Shown here one piece after another: positions 17,766 to 26,241 of a DNA stretch of 64,000 nt (its first letter is position 1; every line of letters starts with the position of its first letter). The notes beneath the pieces are model-generated. The model saw only the letters and a list, made by a program, of their open reading frames with translations, ran no database searches and was not told where the DNA came from. A program made the translations under genes and the position numbers. Source of the stretch: Nitrospira sp. UBA5698 (GTDB lineage Bacteria > Nitrospirota > Nitrospiria > Nitrospirales > Nitrospiraceae); NCBI GenBank assembly GCA_002420115.1, contig DIHK01000057.1, positions 30,807 to 94,806 of the forward strand. The letters run 5' to 3'.

Positions 17766-18767
17766 CTAAGCCAACACAATCTCTTTATGCTGATTGAGTG
17801 ACTGTTCTGCTGCTTCGAGAATGCGGACGACTCGCAGCCCAGCCAACCCATCATTGATCGGTTTCGTCCCGTTCATGATACAGTCGAGGAAATAGCGCGT
17901 TTCGACCTTCAGCGCCTCAGCCTCCTCGATTTTTGGCGCATACATGTCCCCGGTCCTGTAGCTAACCAAGGTCGCATGCCTGCCCGATTCATTCTTGACA
18001 TCGGCGCCCTTGTCATAGATGCGGATTTTTTCCGCCATATCGAGGTCGTTCCAAACCAGCATTCGCTTTTGTCCACCAACCATGGTCGTGCGCATTTTGA
18101 CGGGTGAGAGCCAATTGACATTGATGTGCGCCAGGACATTGTCGGGGAAATACACGGTAAGGTAGGCGATGTTTTCGAGATTATTCACGTGAGCCCCGCC
18201 GGTAGCCACAACCAACTCCGGCTCAACTCCGATCAGGTAATCCATAATTGCCAGATCATGCGGCGCAAGGTCCCAGAGCACGTTCACGTCGTGCTGAAAC
18301 AGTCCCAAGTTTACACGTGTGGAATCATAGTAATAGAGACGGCCCAACGTGCCCTCATCGAGGAGTTGCTTAATCTTGCGAACAGCTCCGGTAAAGAGAA
18401 AGGTGTGGTCGACCATAATCTTGAGTCCACGGCGATCTGCTAATTCAATCAGCTCCTCTGCCTCCGCGCACGTCGCGGTAAATGGTTTCTCGACGAACAC
18501 ATGTTTCCCATTCTCAAGCGCTTTTTTCGCTAATTCGTAATGGTAGGACACCGGCGTCACGATCGCGACGGCGTCGATGTCCGTGGCGAGAAGTACAGCA
18601 TCTGGGTTCGTCGTCACACCAATGCCGGGATATGCCGTCATCACGCGATTCAATGCAGCGGGAGACTTGTCGCAGACGGTGACGATCTTGCAGTCGTGAT
18701 GTCCCGCGAAGTTCCGCACCACGTTCGGTCCCCAATACCCATACCCGATTACTCCGAGACGCAACAT
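17766..18767 (-). CDS. Gfo/Idh/MocA-family UDP-sugar dehydrogenase
   Basis: A 333-residue NAD-dependent oxidoreductase: Rossmann start LRLGVIGYGYWGPNVVRNF, the EKP motif in VFVEKPFTATC, and DLAPHDLAIMDYL in the C-terminal domain. The overall pattern is like WlbA/WbpB, which oxidise C3 of UDP-GlcNAcA. Candidate partners are an aminotransferase (55307-56515) and a hexapeptide acetyltransferase (56620-57243), which would give a 2,3-diacetamido uronic acid. ATG 18767 has an AAGGAG site eight bases upstream. It lies 38 kb from its proposed partners but on the same strand. Confidence 0.85.
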   Translation of the reverse strand: MLRLGVIGYGYWGPNVVRNFAGHHDCKIVTVCDKSPAALNRVMTAYPGIGVTTNPDAVLLATDIDAVAIVTPVSYHYELAKKALENGKHVFVEKPFTATCAEAEELIELADRRGLKIMVDHTFLFTGAVRKIKQLLDEGTLGRLYYYDSTRVNLGLFQHDVNVLWDLAPHDLAIMDYLIGVEPELVVATGGAHVNNLENIAYLTVYFPDNVLAHINVNWLSPVKMRTTMVGGQKRMLVWNDLDMAEKIRIYDKGADVKNESGRHATLVSYRTGDMYAPKIEEAEALKVETRYFLDCIMNGTKPINDGLAGLRVVRILEAAEQSLNQHKEIVLA

Positions 18768-18807
18768 AGCTACACTCCTTAAAAGAGGTTAGAAGGGATT
18801 ACAGGAT

Positions 18808-19311
18808 CTAGTCTTTTAGAACGGGAGATGAAGGAGAATGGCCAGATGGATTAAATGTCGTGAGTTCACCTGGATCCAACACATGTATCTGAAGAAAACG
18901 GGCATCCGTGAACGTGAATGCATCACGTAAACGATCCGCCAAACGAGCTTGTAGTGTTTGACATCCATCGACCACGGACTCTCGTTGCAGCGTCGTCAGT
19001 AGAACACCCAAGATTCGCCCTTGCCGATACCAGCCGATATAATCAGTGTCGCGGCAACTGTGAAATAGTAAAGAAATGGTCTTGTCCGCAAGTTCAACAC
19101 TCAAGGGCACGCCGTGCCCTTGAGTGTTCGTCCGATAGATCAACAGAACACGACAGAAATGCCCCGACCGCTCAGAACGCCTGAACTCGCGCTGGACGAG
19201 ATTGGAAAAGGCTAATTCAGGCAGGATGTACGTAGGGGAACACGACTGACGGCTCCTTATTAGACCCAGAAAGAGAAAGAGTTTATTCCACCGCAGAGAT
19301 ACGGAGCGCAT
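18808..19311 (-). CDS. Free-standing degenerate GGDEF-like domain protein
   Basis: A 167-residue protein without signal peptide. It contains VQREFRRSERSGHFCRVLLIY, DTDYIGWYRQGRILGVLL and a C-terminal part FLQIHVLDPGE. These line up with the N-terminal half of the sugar transferase at 16612-17742 (RERKRADRSGRAMVLLLG, DVDILGWF, VIGLIV). The layout recalls GGDEF domains, where the RSER/RADRSG helix precedes the first strand, but no GGDEF signature is present. I do not know its function; a regulator of the transferase or a nucleotide sensor are possible. It lies 40 bases upstream of the Gfo/Idh gene. Confidence 0.6.
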   Translation of the reverse strand: MRSVSLRWNKLFLFLGLIRSRQSCSPTYILPELAFSNLVQREFRRSERSGHFCRVLLIYRTNTQGHGVPLSVELADKTISLLFHSCRDTDYIGWYRQGRILGVLLTTLQRESVVDGCQTLQARLADRLRDAFTFTDARFLQIHVLDPGELTTFNPSGHSPSSPVLKD

Positions 19312-19504
19312 GAGTACGTTTAAAGAGAAAGAAATGGTTCTGGTCTACAGAAGAACTCTTGAGGTCACTAACTTCTCGATGAAGCTCGAAGGTCGGTGTA
19401 CCTGACAAGGCGTAAGCGGAAGCTTCGGCATAGCCGTCGCATGGACGGCCCAGTGTGATGCAGGACGTTCGACGGCAGCGTTACGTGACGTTCCCGTTAT
19501 CCTT

Positions 19505-20443
19505 TCAGTGTTCGGAAGAGCGTGTGCTAGGAGTCAGCCTAGGTTTCACCTGCGCGGCAAACGCCGCGATCTCACGCGGAAGAGCATACCAACAGACATC
19601 CCCATAGCGGGTCACGACATACTTCAGAAGCTGTTCGTACAGATGAACCGGATATTCCGAGGCATTTGGCTTTCCATCAAAGGAAATGTAGTCAGGATGG
19701 ACGTTCACCAAGACCATGCCACCATGTGAAGCCACCCAATCAATTTTCTTCACCCACAGATCGATCGTCGTTTCCTTAAAGAGCACGAACATCGTTGAGT
19801 CCTGTGGAAGAGTACAAGGAAGTTCGACGTAGCCCTTCGAGTCGCTGCCTTGAACCCAGAATGGGAAAATCGTCCCGACCCCATCTGGTTGCGGCTCGAA
19901 CGGATCAGTGTCGAAGGTGGATGCATCGTAGAGAACATCGAGATCATGGAGCCATTCCAAGTTATGAAACATGAAACCTGCGCGAAAACCTGAGGCCTCC
20001 CACTTCTGAACATACTGATTGATCTTGCGAGCCTGCATATGAAAATGTTGCGACGAACGGTAGAGCGTTCCGTCGTGATGCAGATCATGGACAGCAACTT
20101 CAAAACCTTCCCGTTCAAGGTCCGCTCGGAGAGTATCGGGTACGCGGTACTCCCCTTCCGGCACAAAGTTGAACGCTGCACGGACGCCTAAAGCCTTGTC
20201 TAGTTCGGCCAGCTTCCGGCACAGTCCCAACCCGCGAGCGCCCTCGACATCGTGCGTGACAACAAAGGCAAGTTGCTTGCCGTTCGGCCACCCAGGCCAG
20301 CCCTCAGGCGGTTGAGCTGCAGACGATAAGATAGGCCATGAACCGCTGAACTGTCTCCGCAGACGATTCGCAATCAAACGTCGAATTCGTATCCGAATAG
20401 CCCACGGGATAGCCGGCTTGAGAAGATAGTATAGGTTCGTCAT
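19505..20443 (-). CDS. Polysaccharide deacetylase-like protein
   Basis: A 312-residue protein with a NodB-like fold: FVVTHDVEGARG near 60-70 (metal-binding aspartate region), EVAVHDLHHDGTLY with histidines, and NVHPDY near the end. Such enzymes remove acetyl groups from amino sugars of a polymer or lipid-linked precursor. The N-terminus is amphipathic and basic rather than a clear signal peptide, so it may act inside the cell. It starts with ATG at 20443 and is transcribed away from the beta-helix gene across an 867-base gap. Upstream of the Gfo/Idh-transferase unit it is separated by about 190 bases without a gene. Confidence 0.75.
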   Translation of the reverse strand: MTNLYYLLKPAIPWAIRIRIRRLIANRLRRQFSGSWPILSSAAQPPEGWPGWPNGKQLAFVVTHDVEGARGLGLCRKLAELDKALGVRAAFNFVPEGEYRVPDTLRADLEREGFEVAVHDLHHDGTLYRSSQHFHMQARKINQYVQKWEASGFRAGFMFHNLEWLHDLDVLYDASTFDTDPFEPQPDGVGTIFPFWVQGSDSKGYVELPCTLPQDSTMFVLFKETTIDLWVKKIDWVASHGGMVLVNVHPDYISFDGKPNASEYPVHLYEQLLKYVVTRYGDVCWYALPREIAAFAAQVKPRLTPSTRSSEH

Positions 20444-21310
20444 ACGCAGAATGTCCTTACGCTTCTCTCATGCCAAATACGGCGTTGAGCAGCAATTCGG
20501 AAGCTTCGAAACAGACCCCCCAATATGCATATAAGACGTTTGAGGAATCCAGGGAATCCCTGGTTCGAGATTGGAATACCAAATGCGACAGCTTCACCCG
20601 TTAGACATTGAAACGGTCTCATCCTAGGTACCAAGGGAGTACTGAGTGAAGGGAAATCCGTACACTTTGACAAGCTGTAGAACAATCCAATGCAACCTTG
20701 ATGAGAGAAGTTTCCAGAAACCCTAAGATATTGCTCGATATCAAGCAATCGGTCTGTGGCATTCATTTTGCTCGATACCATCGTGGTGACGCCACAGCAC
20801 GGACGCAGTTAGAATACGTACGACTCATTCGTACTAGTGAGAAACACAAAGATGCGGATGACATACGTTGCAAATAGTTTAACTCTTGGCAGGATGTACT
20901 ATTTTGCCGTCAGGGCTTACCCAGAGCCAACGCCCCCCCTATTTTCCTCTCTGACGAGGGGCCTAAGACGATTCAAGAACCCAGTTTAATCATCATAATG
21001 TAAACAGTTATCACCAGTCTTTCGTGGAAGGTGGAAATTATAAGGGAGTCCGAGTTGACGTACATAAGGGTACATATACTAACCAGGTACAGGGGTCGCA
21101 CATGAAGAGTGGGGCGATGGTAAAGACCCAATCTTGATACAATAACTATGTTTCAATGGCTTAGGTAGTGCGAACGCCACACTCTTAATGTGCAAACATT
21201 GAAGACTTTGGCATGCGATGTGCTTGCAACCATTACTTAACAAAGCTCCTTTAGATTTACAGTGACTCGATTTGGATGAAATACATCTGCAGAAAGACGG
21301 AGGGGACCAC
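20444..21310. other. 867-base divergent intergenic region
   Basis: This is the largest gap inside the cluster. It separates the minus-strand deacetylase from the plus-strand beta-helix gene. Open frames here (20440-20781 and 21079-21498 on the minus strand) have odd composition and no recognisable family. The only clear signal is a sigma-54-like site at 21209-21224 pointing toward the plus-strand gene. No tRNA or repeat was recognised. Confidence 0.6.
21209..21224 (+). promoter_or_regulatory. Candidate sigma-54 (-24/-12) promoter
   Basis: TGGCATGCGATGTGCT matches TGGCAC-N5-TTGCW with the invariant GG and GC at the correct distance. It lies about 85 bases upstream of the ATG of the secreted beta-helix protein, leaving a leader of about 75 bases. 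Sigma-54 control is known for several PEP-CTERM/XrtA-type matrix genes. Confidence 0.45.
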
Positions 21311-22912
21311 ATGCGATTATTATGGCTCTTACTTGGATTATGTATTGCAGCAGTAGCGACCATACATTCTCCCGCTGAAGCGGCCTGCAGCGGAGGAGGA
21401 ACTGTTTGGACATGTACCGCTGGTAGTACGGCCGCAGACATCAATTCCGCCATCAATTCGGCTAGTGATGGAGCAGTCATTACGCTTAGTACAGGCACCT
21501 ACTCAGGAACTGGCATTCAACTGAGTGCGAGGAACGGCGTCACCCTGATATGCCAAACCGTGGGTGGATGTACAATGACAGGCAGCGACTCAGTGTTTGA
21601 GATTAATGGGTGCCCTGCCGCCCGTACCAACCTTATGCGAATCAGCGGATTTAACTTTACCACCGCTGGCAATAACAAAATTTGGATCTACTGTACATTT
21701 GACATTACGAAACTTCGACTCGACAACCTGACCTTTACCAGCATTGGTTCTGGGAACCTAGCTATCTTCGTGGGGGAAGGTGGCGGAGGACCACCGTTTG
21801 CTGATCGTGGGGAGGTTTATGGTGTGGTGGATCATGTAACTTGTCAATCTCCTTCGCATAACTTTGTGTGCCTTCACAACACGTCAGGCGGGGACCAGTG
21901 GAGAACAGGTGGTGTAGGCTCGGCTAATGCACTCTTCTTTGAAGACAGTGTATGTAACTTTGGCACACGGAACGACTTTACCAAGAGCTGTGTGGACAAC
22001 TGGCGAGCCCATGCGATGGTACTGCGGTTTAATACTGTCACAGGGTCCAATTTGCGGGCTCATAGCTATTGTCATTACGGTCCAGAGGTGATGGAAATTT
22101 ACGGAAACACCATCAGTACAGAATCAGTGAGTAGCCCGGGGGCCTGGGATATTCATTTACAGGGCAGCGGTGAGCAAATGGTCTGGGGCAATATTGTTTC
22201 TCCCCAAGGCTCCGGATCGCTCGTTCCAATCGCAACTCAAAGCTACCGAAGCGATTCCTCAAATCTTCCTCAAGGGGATTGCACTGTGATTGCCGATGGG
22301 ACACAAACAGGCGTAGGTACCCCCGATGATCCCAATGATGGAAATCGCTCGCCAACGTCATCCTACTATGGGTATCCCTATTGGCATCAGCCTGGACGCG
22401 ATGGTGCAGGCACACTCAAGCCGATGTACAGCTTTTTGAACAGGACCCGAGGAACAAATGCAATTGCTCATCTCGTCGTGAACAATTCCGGGATTTGGAC
22501 CGGATCAAAAGCCAATTGTTCGAACACGGACACGAGCCGTGTGAACTGTCACCTTCAGTTAAACCGGGATCTATATCAGGAAACTCAATCTTTCACCGGA
22601 TCAAGCGGGGTCGGCGCAGGACCCCTAGCCAACCGCCCAGCTGTTTGCACGCCAACCCCCGAATCAGCCGATGTGGGGAATGGTGGAGTTGGATATTGGG
22701 CGACCGATCAGGGGTCTTGGAACAAGAGCGCATCAAACCCAAGAGGTGCTCAATTCAATGGGGCTGATGGTGTATTGTACCGTTGTTCAGCAACCAATAC
22801 CTGGACAATTGCTTACACACCCTACACTTATCCTCACCCTTTGCAAACAGATGGAGGAGCAGGAGCGAGCAGCACTCCACCCCCTTCTCCAACGAATCTT
22901 ACTGTCCAATGA
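21311..22912 (+). CDS. Secreted right-handed beta-helix protein
   Basis: The only complete plus-strand gene inside the block. The 533-residue product starts with a signal peptide (MRLLWLLLGLCIAAVATIHS, likely cut after AEA near 25). A parallel beta-helix follows, of the pectate-lyase/polysaccharide-lyase type: GVTLICQTVGGCTM, LRLDNLTFTSIGSG, VVDHVTCQSP, VMEIYGNTI. Many cysteines and Asn/Ser/Gly turns fit an extracellular protein. The C-terminus ends in a proline-rich linker (STPPPSPTNLTVQ). ATG 21311 has GGAGGGG five bases upstream; the longer reading from 21272 is rejected. It may cut, bind or trim the exported polymer. No catalytic residues could be assigned. It probably has its own sigma-54-type promoter. 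Confidence 0.8.
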   Translation: MRLLWLLLGLCIAAVATIHSPAEAACSGGGTVWTCTAGSTAADINSAINSASDGAVITLSTGTYSGTGIQLSARNGVTLICQTVGGCTMTGSDSVFEINGCPAARTNLMRISGFNFTTAGNNKIWIYCTFDITKLRLDNLTFTSIGSGNLAIFVGEGGGGPPFADRGEVYGVVDHVTCQSPSHNFVCLHNTSGGDQWRTGGVGSANALFFEDSVCNFGTRNDFTKSCVDNWRAHAMVLRFNTVTGSNLRAHSYCHYGPEVMEIYGNTISTESVSSPGAWDIHLQGSGEQMVWGNIVSPQGSGSLVPIATQSYRSDSSNLPQGDCTVIADGTQTGVGTPDDPNDGNRSPTSSYYGYPYWHQPGRDGAGTLKPMYSFLNRTRGTNAIAHLVVNNSGIWTGSKANCSNTDTSRVNCHLQLNRDLYQETQSFTGSSGVGAGPLANRPAVCTPTPESADVGNGGVGYWATDQGSWNKSASNPRGAQFNGADGVLYRCSATNTWTIAYTPYTYPHPLQTDGGAGASSTPPPSPTNLTVQ

Positions 22913-23067
22913 GACCCATGGTGGGATTCCAAAAAGGAGAATTGCCTATAATTAACGTGGTTTCAGTTCATCATGCAGGAACAATATCCCGCAAGCTAGT
23001 GTTTTCTTGGCTGTGTTTGCCTGACTTATTGGAACGTAAGAATCACTGTATGTCTTTTCGATACAAC

Positions 23068-24066
23068 TCAAGCAAATACTAACTGATACATGTTTCTGAT
23101 TACCGCAATGTTTTTCCTGGCTTCATCAAGCACCAGGACGGTAACGATGGTCAGAACACAAGCGACGGTGAGCGAAATACCAAAAACCATAATCGAAGGA
23201 AGATCAAAGTAGTCCATCAACTTGTGCACAAGATGCAATATACCTATTTGAGCAATATAGCCAAAGAGAGAGTATTGGCCCAACATGACTATCCGGTCGT
23301 ACGCAACTTTCATTACTAAATGTCTGATTCCAATCATATAGATTAAGCAGTTGGTTAGGCTGACCCCAACCAACTGGAGAATGTATGGCACGCCCCAAAT
23401 GGTGATCGCGACGGTATAGACCACATAAAGAGCGGCAAACTCAAACGGATATTTATACAGGCCGTTAAGTCTGTCGATGGGGTAGGTTCCGCATATTAAA
23501 CCCAGCACACCAAACCCTAACATTTCAAGGTTGGCGCTAGAAACCGACCATAGACTTGATGCTGTCACGCCTAGCACCACCAGACAACAAACTCCGCGAA
23601 GAAGCAACCGGTTGCCCCCACAAATGATCAATAATGCTCCAGCTACTGGCAGGAAATAACTGATTGGAAGCAGTACCCAAAACAATGACTTAGCATTACC
23701 TGAAATATAGATATCAGCAGCACGATCAAGAAATCCAATAATGCCTGGCAATTGCCCCCTATAGTTTGTCGCGAAGAGAATATTTGCGATCACATTGAGG
23801 GCCGTAAAGATCACCAGAAGTTTAATGCCACGCTGCAATAGTCTCCCAAATACATGGTTGTAGTTGAATCCGTGTTTTTCAGGATAAACACTGCTTACGA
23901 TAAAACCTGTAATAAAAATAAACGATGGAGTAATAAATCTAATATATGTGTAAACTACCCCTTCTGTGCTAACAAAATAGTTGATCCAATGGTACAGAAG
24001 CATCAATAAGACGAGCACTCCCTTTGTGAAATCCAAGGCAGAATTCCGATGAATGTCTGTGCTCAT
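23068..24066 (-). CDS. OpgC/HGSNAT-like membrane acyltransferase
   Basis: A 332-residue polytopic membrane protein with about ten hydrophobic segments. The N-terminal motif NSALDFTKGVLVLLMLLYHW, with a histidine in helix 1, matches the acyltransferase-3/OpgC/DUF1624 group that transfers acyl groups across the membrane to glycans. It follows the polymerase-like gene at 24113-25459 by 46 bases. It ends 155 bases from the convergent plus-strand gene; I saw no clear terminator hairpin between them. It is the second membrane acyltransferase after 3847-5136. Confidence 0.75.
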   Translation of the reverse strand: MSTDIHRNSALDFTKGVLVLLMLLYHWINYFVSTEGVVYTYIRFITPSFIFITGFIVSSVYPEKHGFNYNHVFGRLLQRGIKLLVIFTALNVIANILFATNYRGQLPGIIGFLDRAADIYISGNAKSLFWVLLPISYFLPVAGALLIICGGNRLLLRGVCCLVVLGVTASSLWSVSSANLEMLGFGVLGLICGTYPIDRLNGLYKYPFEFAALYVVYTVAITIWGVPYILQLVGVSLTNCLIYMIGIRHLVMKVAYDRIVMLGQYSLFGYIAQIGILHLVHKLMDYFDLPSIMVFGISLTVACVLTIVTVLVLDEARKNIAVIRNMYQLVFA

Positions 24067-24112
24067 CTTGATCTATGGTTCCAGACTTCGTTATCCAGAA
24101 AAAGGTAACGGA

Positions 24113-25459
24113 CTAATACCTAGTACGAGAGGTGCCCTGTAGAAAAACAGGTGCTGGAAGGCTCTGCATGAGTACAATAACCGTCAGTAGCCAGAGAACC
24201 CCAATTTTATTGAATGACGCTTCCGAGTAGTTGTACACGACAGCAATGATCAAAACGACTAGGCGAATACCAGCATCTGGAGCTCCGACCATAAGCCGCT
24301 TCCTTATCCGTAGATAAGCCGCAACCAGAACACTGACCAATATGCTGACACCAAGCCATCCTCCGTTGAGATAGGTCTCAAGATATCCATTGTGGGCCTG
24401 AAAAATGCCTCCAAATTTCTCGAACGAGATTCTGAGTCGCTCTCCTGCCCAGAAAGTGTTAAATCCAGCTCCTACAAATTCATTTGGCTGAAGTTCCATC
24501 AGCATCGGCCAGATCTCAGTACGGGTGGTAAGGGTTGGATCTCTCCCCATTGCATCGAGGAAGTCCTCTTTAATACCGACAAGATAGTCCAATATCAATA
24601 TGACTGCGATTAAACAGCCTCCAATCAACTCTAATCGAATTGGACGGTTTCGTATACCTGTGCGATGAAGGACAACAAGAAGCACCGATCCCAGTACCGC
24701 ACAGAGTAGTGATGTGACACTATTCACTATCAATAAGAGATACCAACTTGACCCCAGGGTTATCAGACGAGATGCTAGGAGCGCTCGTGGTACTCGCCTG
24801 GTTCCTTTGGGCCATGATTCAAAAATATCCCAAAGAAGAAATACTGCACCAACCATAGCGAGAACACCAAGAGTATTTTTATGGGTGGCCACCCCCACCC
24901 ACATTACTTCGCTCTTGTCATATCCAACATAGGCCCTCCCCCATTCTGGAAAATAGCGGATCAGAATTACGGAAAGAGGAATGCAAAGATATGACATCCT
25001 AACAAAGATCGCCTTAATCGCCTCGGCGGGAGCCAACTCCGTGAGTACTACGAGGGCCATAATGATGGCGCCAAACTCTTTAAATAACCTCTTGAAGGTG
25101 ATCAAAGGATAGTCTGACCACAGGATACTAAGCCACCAAAAGACATAGAACACAACAATAGCGGTATTCTCTCTTAGGACCGTACCCCATAGAAGTTTTC
25201 GTCGCAACAGGACAACGCTGCCTACTAGTATGAACAGAATGCTTATCGTCGCCTCTATAGGGTTTCCTTCATCGACTGATTCTGAAAGTCCCCCCCCTCC
25301 AGTCTGTCCGAACCATTCAGTGACTGGACGGGAGCCATAGATTACGGCCCATACTACGACGATCCACGTTGTGCGAGTTACACGCGGACGATCCTTCTGC
25401 TCCTGGTAGTAAATCCAGATAAGGACGGTGATGAAAGCTATAAGAACCAGTAGATTCAT
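24113..25459 (-). CDS. O-antigen ligase / Wzy-type polymerase
   Basis: A 448-residue membrane protein with about twelve hydrophobic helices. It has a large periplasmic-type loop carrying FVGAGFNTFWAG and AHNGYLETYLNGGWLG, which match the conserved H-N-x-Y/L loop of the WaaL/Wzy superfamily. In a Wzx/Wzy cluster this is the expected polymerase that joins repeat units in the periplasm. It overlaps the deacetylase gene upstream by four bases. A ligase role is possible, but no other polymerase candidate is in the window. Confidence 0.85.
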   Translation of the reverse strand: MNLLVLIAFITVLIWIYYQEQKDRPRVTRTTWIVVVWAVIYGSRPVTEWFGQTGGGGLSESVDEGNPIEATISILFILVGSVVLLRRKLLWGTVLRENTAIVVFYVFWWLSILWSDYPLITFKRLFKEFGAIIMALVVLTELAPAEAIKAIFVRMSYLCIPLSVILIRYFPEWGRAYVGYDKSEVMWVGVATHKNTLGVLAMVGAVFLLWDIFESWPKGTRRVPRALLASRLITLGSSWYLLLIVNSVTSLLCAVLGSVLLVVLHRTGIRNRPIRLELIGGCLIAVILILDYLVGIKEDFLDAMGRDPTLTTRTEIWPMLMELQPNEFVGAGFNTFWAGERLRISFEKFGGIFQAHNGYLETYLNGGWLGVSILVSVLVAAYLRIRKRLMVGAPDAGIRLVVLIIAVVYNYSEASFNKIGVLWLLTVIVLMQSLPAPVFLQGTSRTRY

Positions 25460-26241
25460 CTACTCCCTGATGGGACTGAGCCGTTACAAACTAGCGCTAA
25501 TGCTTTGGACACTGGGAGAATGTTTGCTCCTGAAACGATTGACCGGTCGACTATCTGCTCAAACAACTGCGGCACACAGCCATACATAGTAGGTTGAGGA
25601 GAAATATCATGGGTAGAAAAGATCAACCACCCATTATTTCTCTGATTACGCTCGATTAGATCCCAAATTACATCAGGCCTTTCCCTTGCTCGCTCGATAA
25701 AAAATGCATAAACGTAGTTTAAGTCCACCACGCCGATGTTGGCTCTCTGAGAACCGGCGCGGCAGCATGCAAAGCGGCGGCCTGTTTGCTCTTTTATTTG
25801 AGGCCGTGGTGTCGTGCTGATTGGATACGACATCGTCTCAAACCTCGTCCCCGGGATAATGGTTTCCAATGTACGCTGATTTTCTAGGATAGAGTGCTGG
25901 AAACATTGCGGATCAGTATCCCAAGCATCACAATGCCCAAATGTATGACAGCCCAACTCGTGTCCTTGTACCAGTACTTCCTTCACGTGCGCAGCGGAGC
26001 AGATACGTCCAACCGATTCCTCTCGATCCAAGAGACCCAGTGATACATAGTACGTGCCTGCCACACCATGCTGACGAAGAATCTTGCCTCCCACTTCCAA
26101 GGCCGAAAGAGGAAAATCATCAAACGTGAAGGAGATCAGCGGCATCGTATTCTGCATTTGTACCGGCCTTCGGCACAACGCTTGCGCGATAGTTCTTCGA
26201 CACTTTCCTCGGACCCTCTCCCACACAGCTGCGATACTCAC
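25456..26241 (-). CDS. NodB-type polysaccharide deacetylase
   Basis: A 261-residue deacetylase. The NodB motif 1 (SFTFDDFPLSA) is near 35-45, and motif 2 (HELGCHTFGHCDAWD) holds the metal-binding histidines. Later TRFETMSYPIS and IFSTHDISPQP fit motifs 3 and 5. There is no signal peptide, so it may act on a lipid-linked or nucleotide-linked precursor inside the cell. GTG start overlaps the HAD-IIIC stop (GTGA), and its own stop overlaps the polymerase ATG, so three genes are translationally coupled. Confidence 0.88.
   Translation of the reverse strand: MSIAAVWERVRGKCRRTIAQALCRRPVQMQNTMPLISFTFDDFPLSALEVGGKILRQHGVAGTYYVSLGLLDREESVGRICSAAHVKEVLVQGHELGCHTFGHCDAWDTDPQCFQHSILENQRTLETIIPGTRFETMSYPISTTPRPQIKEQTGRRFACCRAGSQRANIGVVDLNYVYAFFIERARERPDVIWDLIERNQRNNGWLIFSTHDISPQPTMYGCVPQLFEQIVDRSIVSGANILPVSKALALVCNGSVPSGSR

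Noticed and set aside
19423..19440. Sigma-54-like match on the plus strand between two minus-strand genes
   Set aside because: There is no plus-strand gene downstream, so it is probably chance.
19312..19504. GC-rich gap considered as a riboswitch or small RNA
   Set aside because: I could not match it to any known riboswitch core, and no terminator-like end was found.
20460..20475. Sigma-54-like match on the minus strand upstream of the deacetylase gene
   Set aside because: The transcript would begin only a few bases before the start codon, leaving no room for a ribosome site; the -12 part matches poorly.
20440..21498. Minus-strand open frames (20440-20781, 21079-21498) in the divergent gap
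   Set aside because: Composition is not protein-like, no family resemblance, and one overlaps the signal-peptide region of the beta-helix gene.
22870..22912. Possible PEP-CTERM sorting tail at the end of the beta-helix protein
   Set aside because: The proline-rich end is not followed by a hydrophobic helix and basic tail, so it is not a PEP-CTERM signal.
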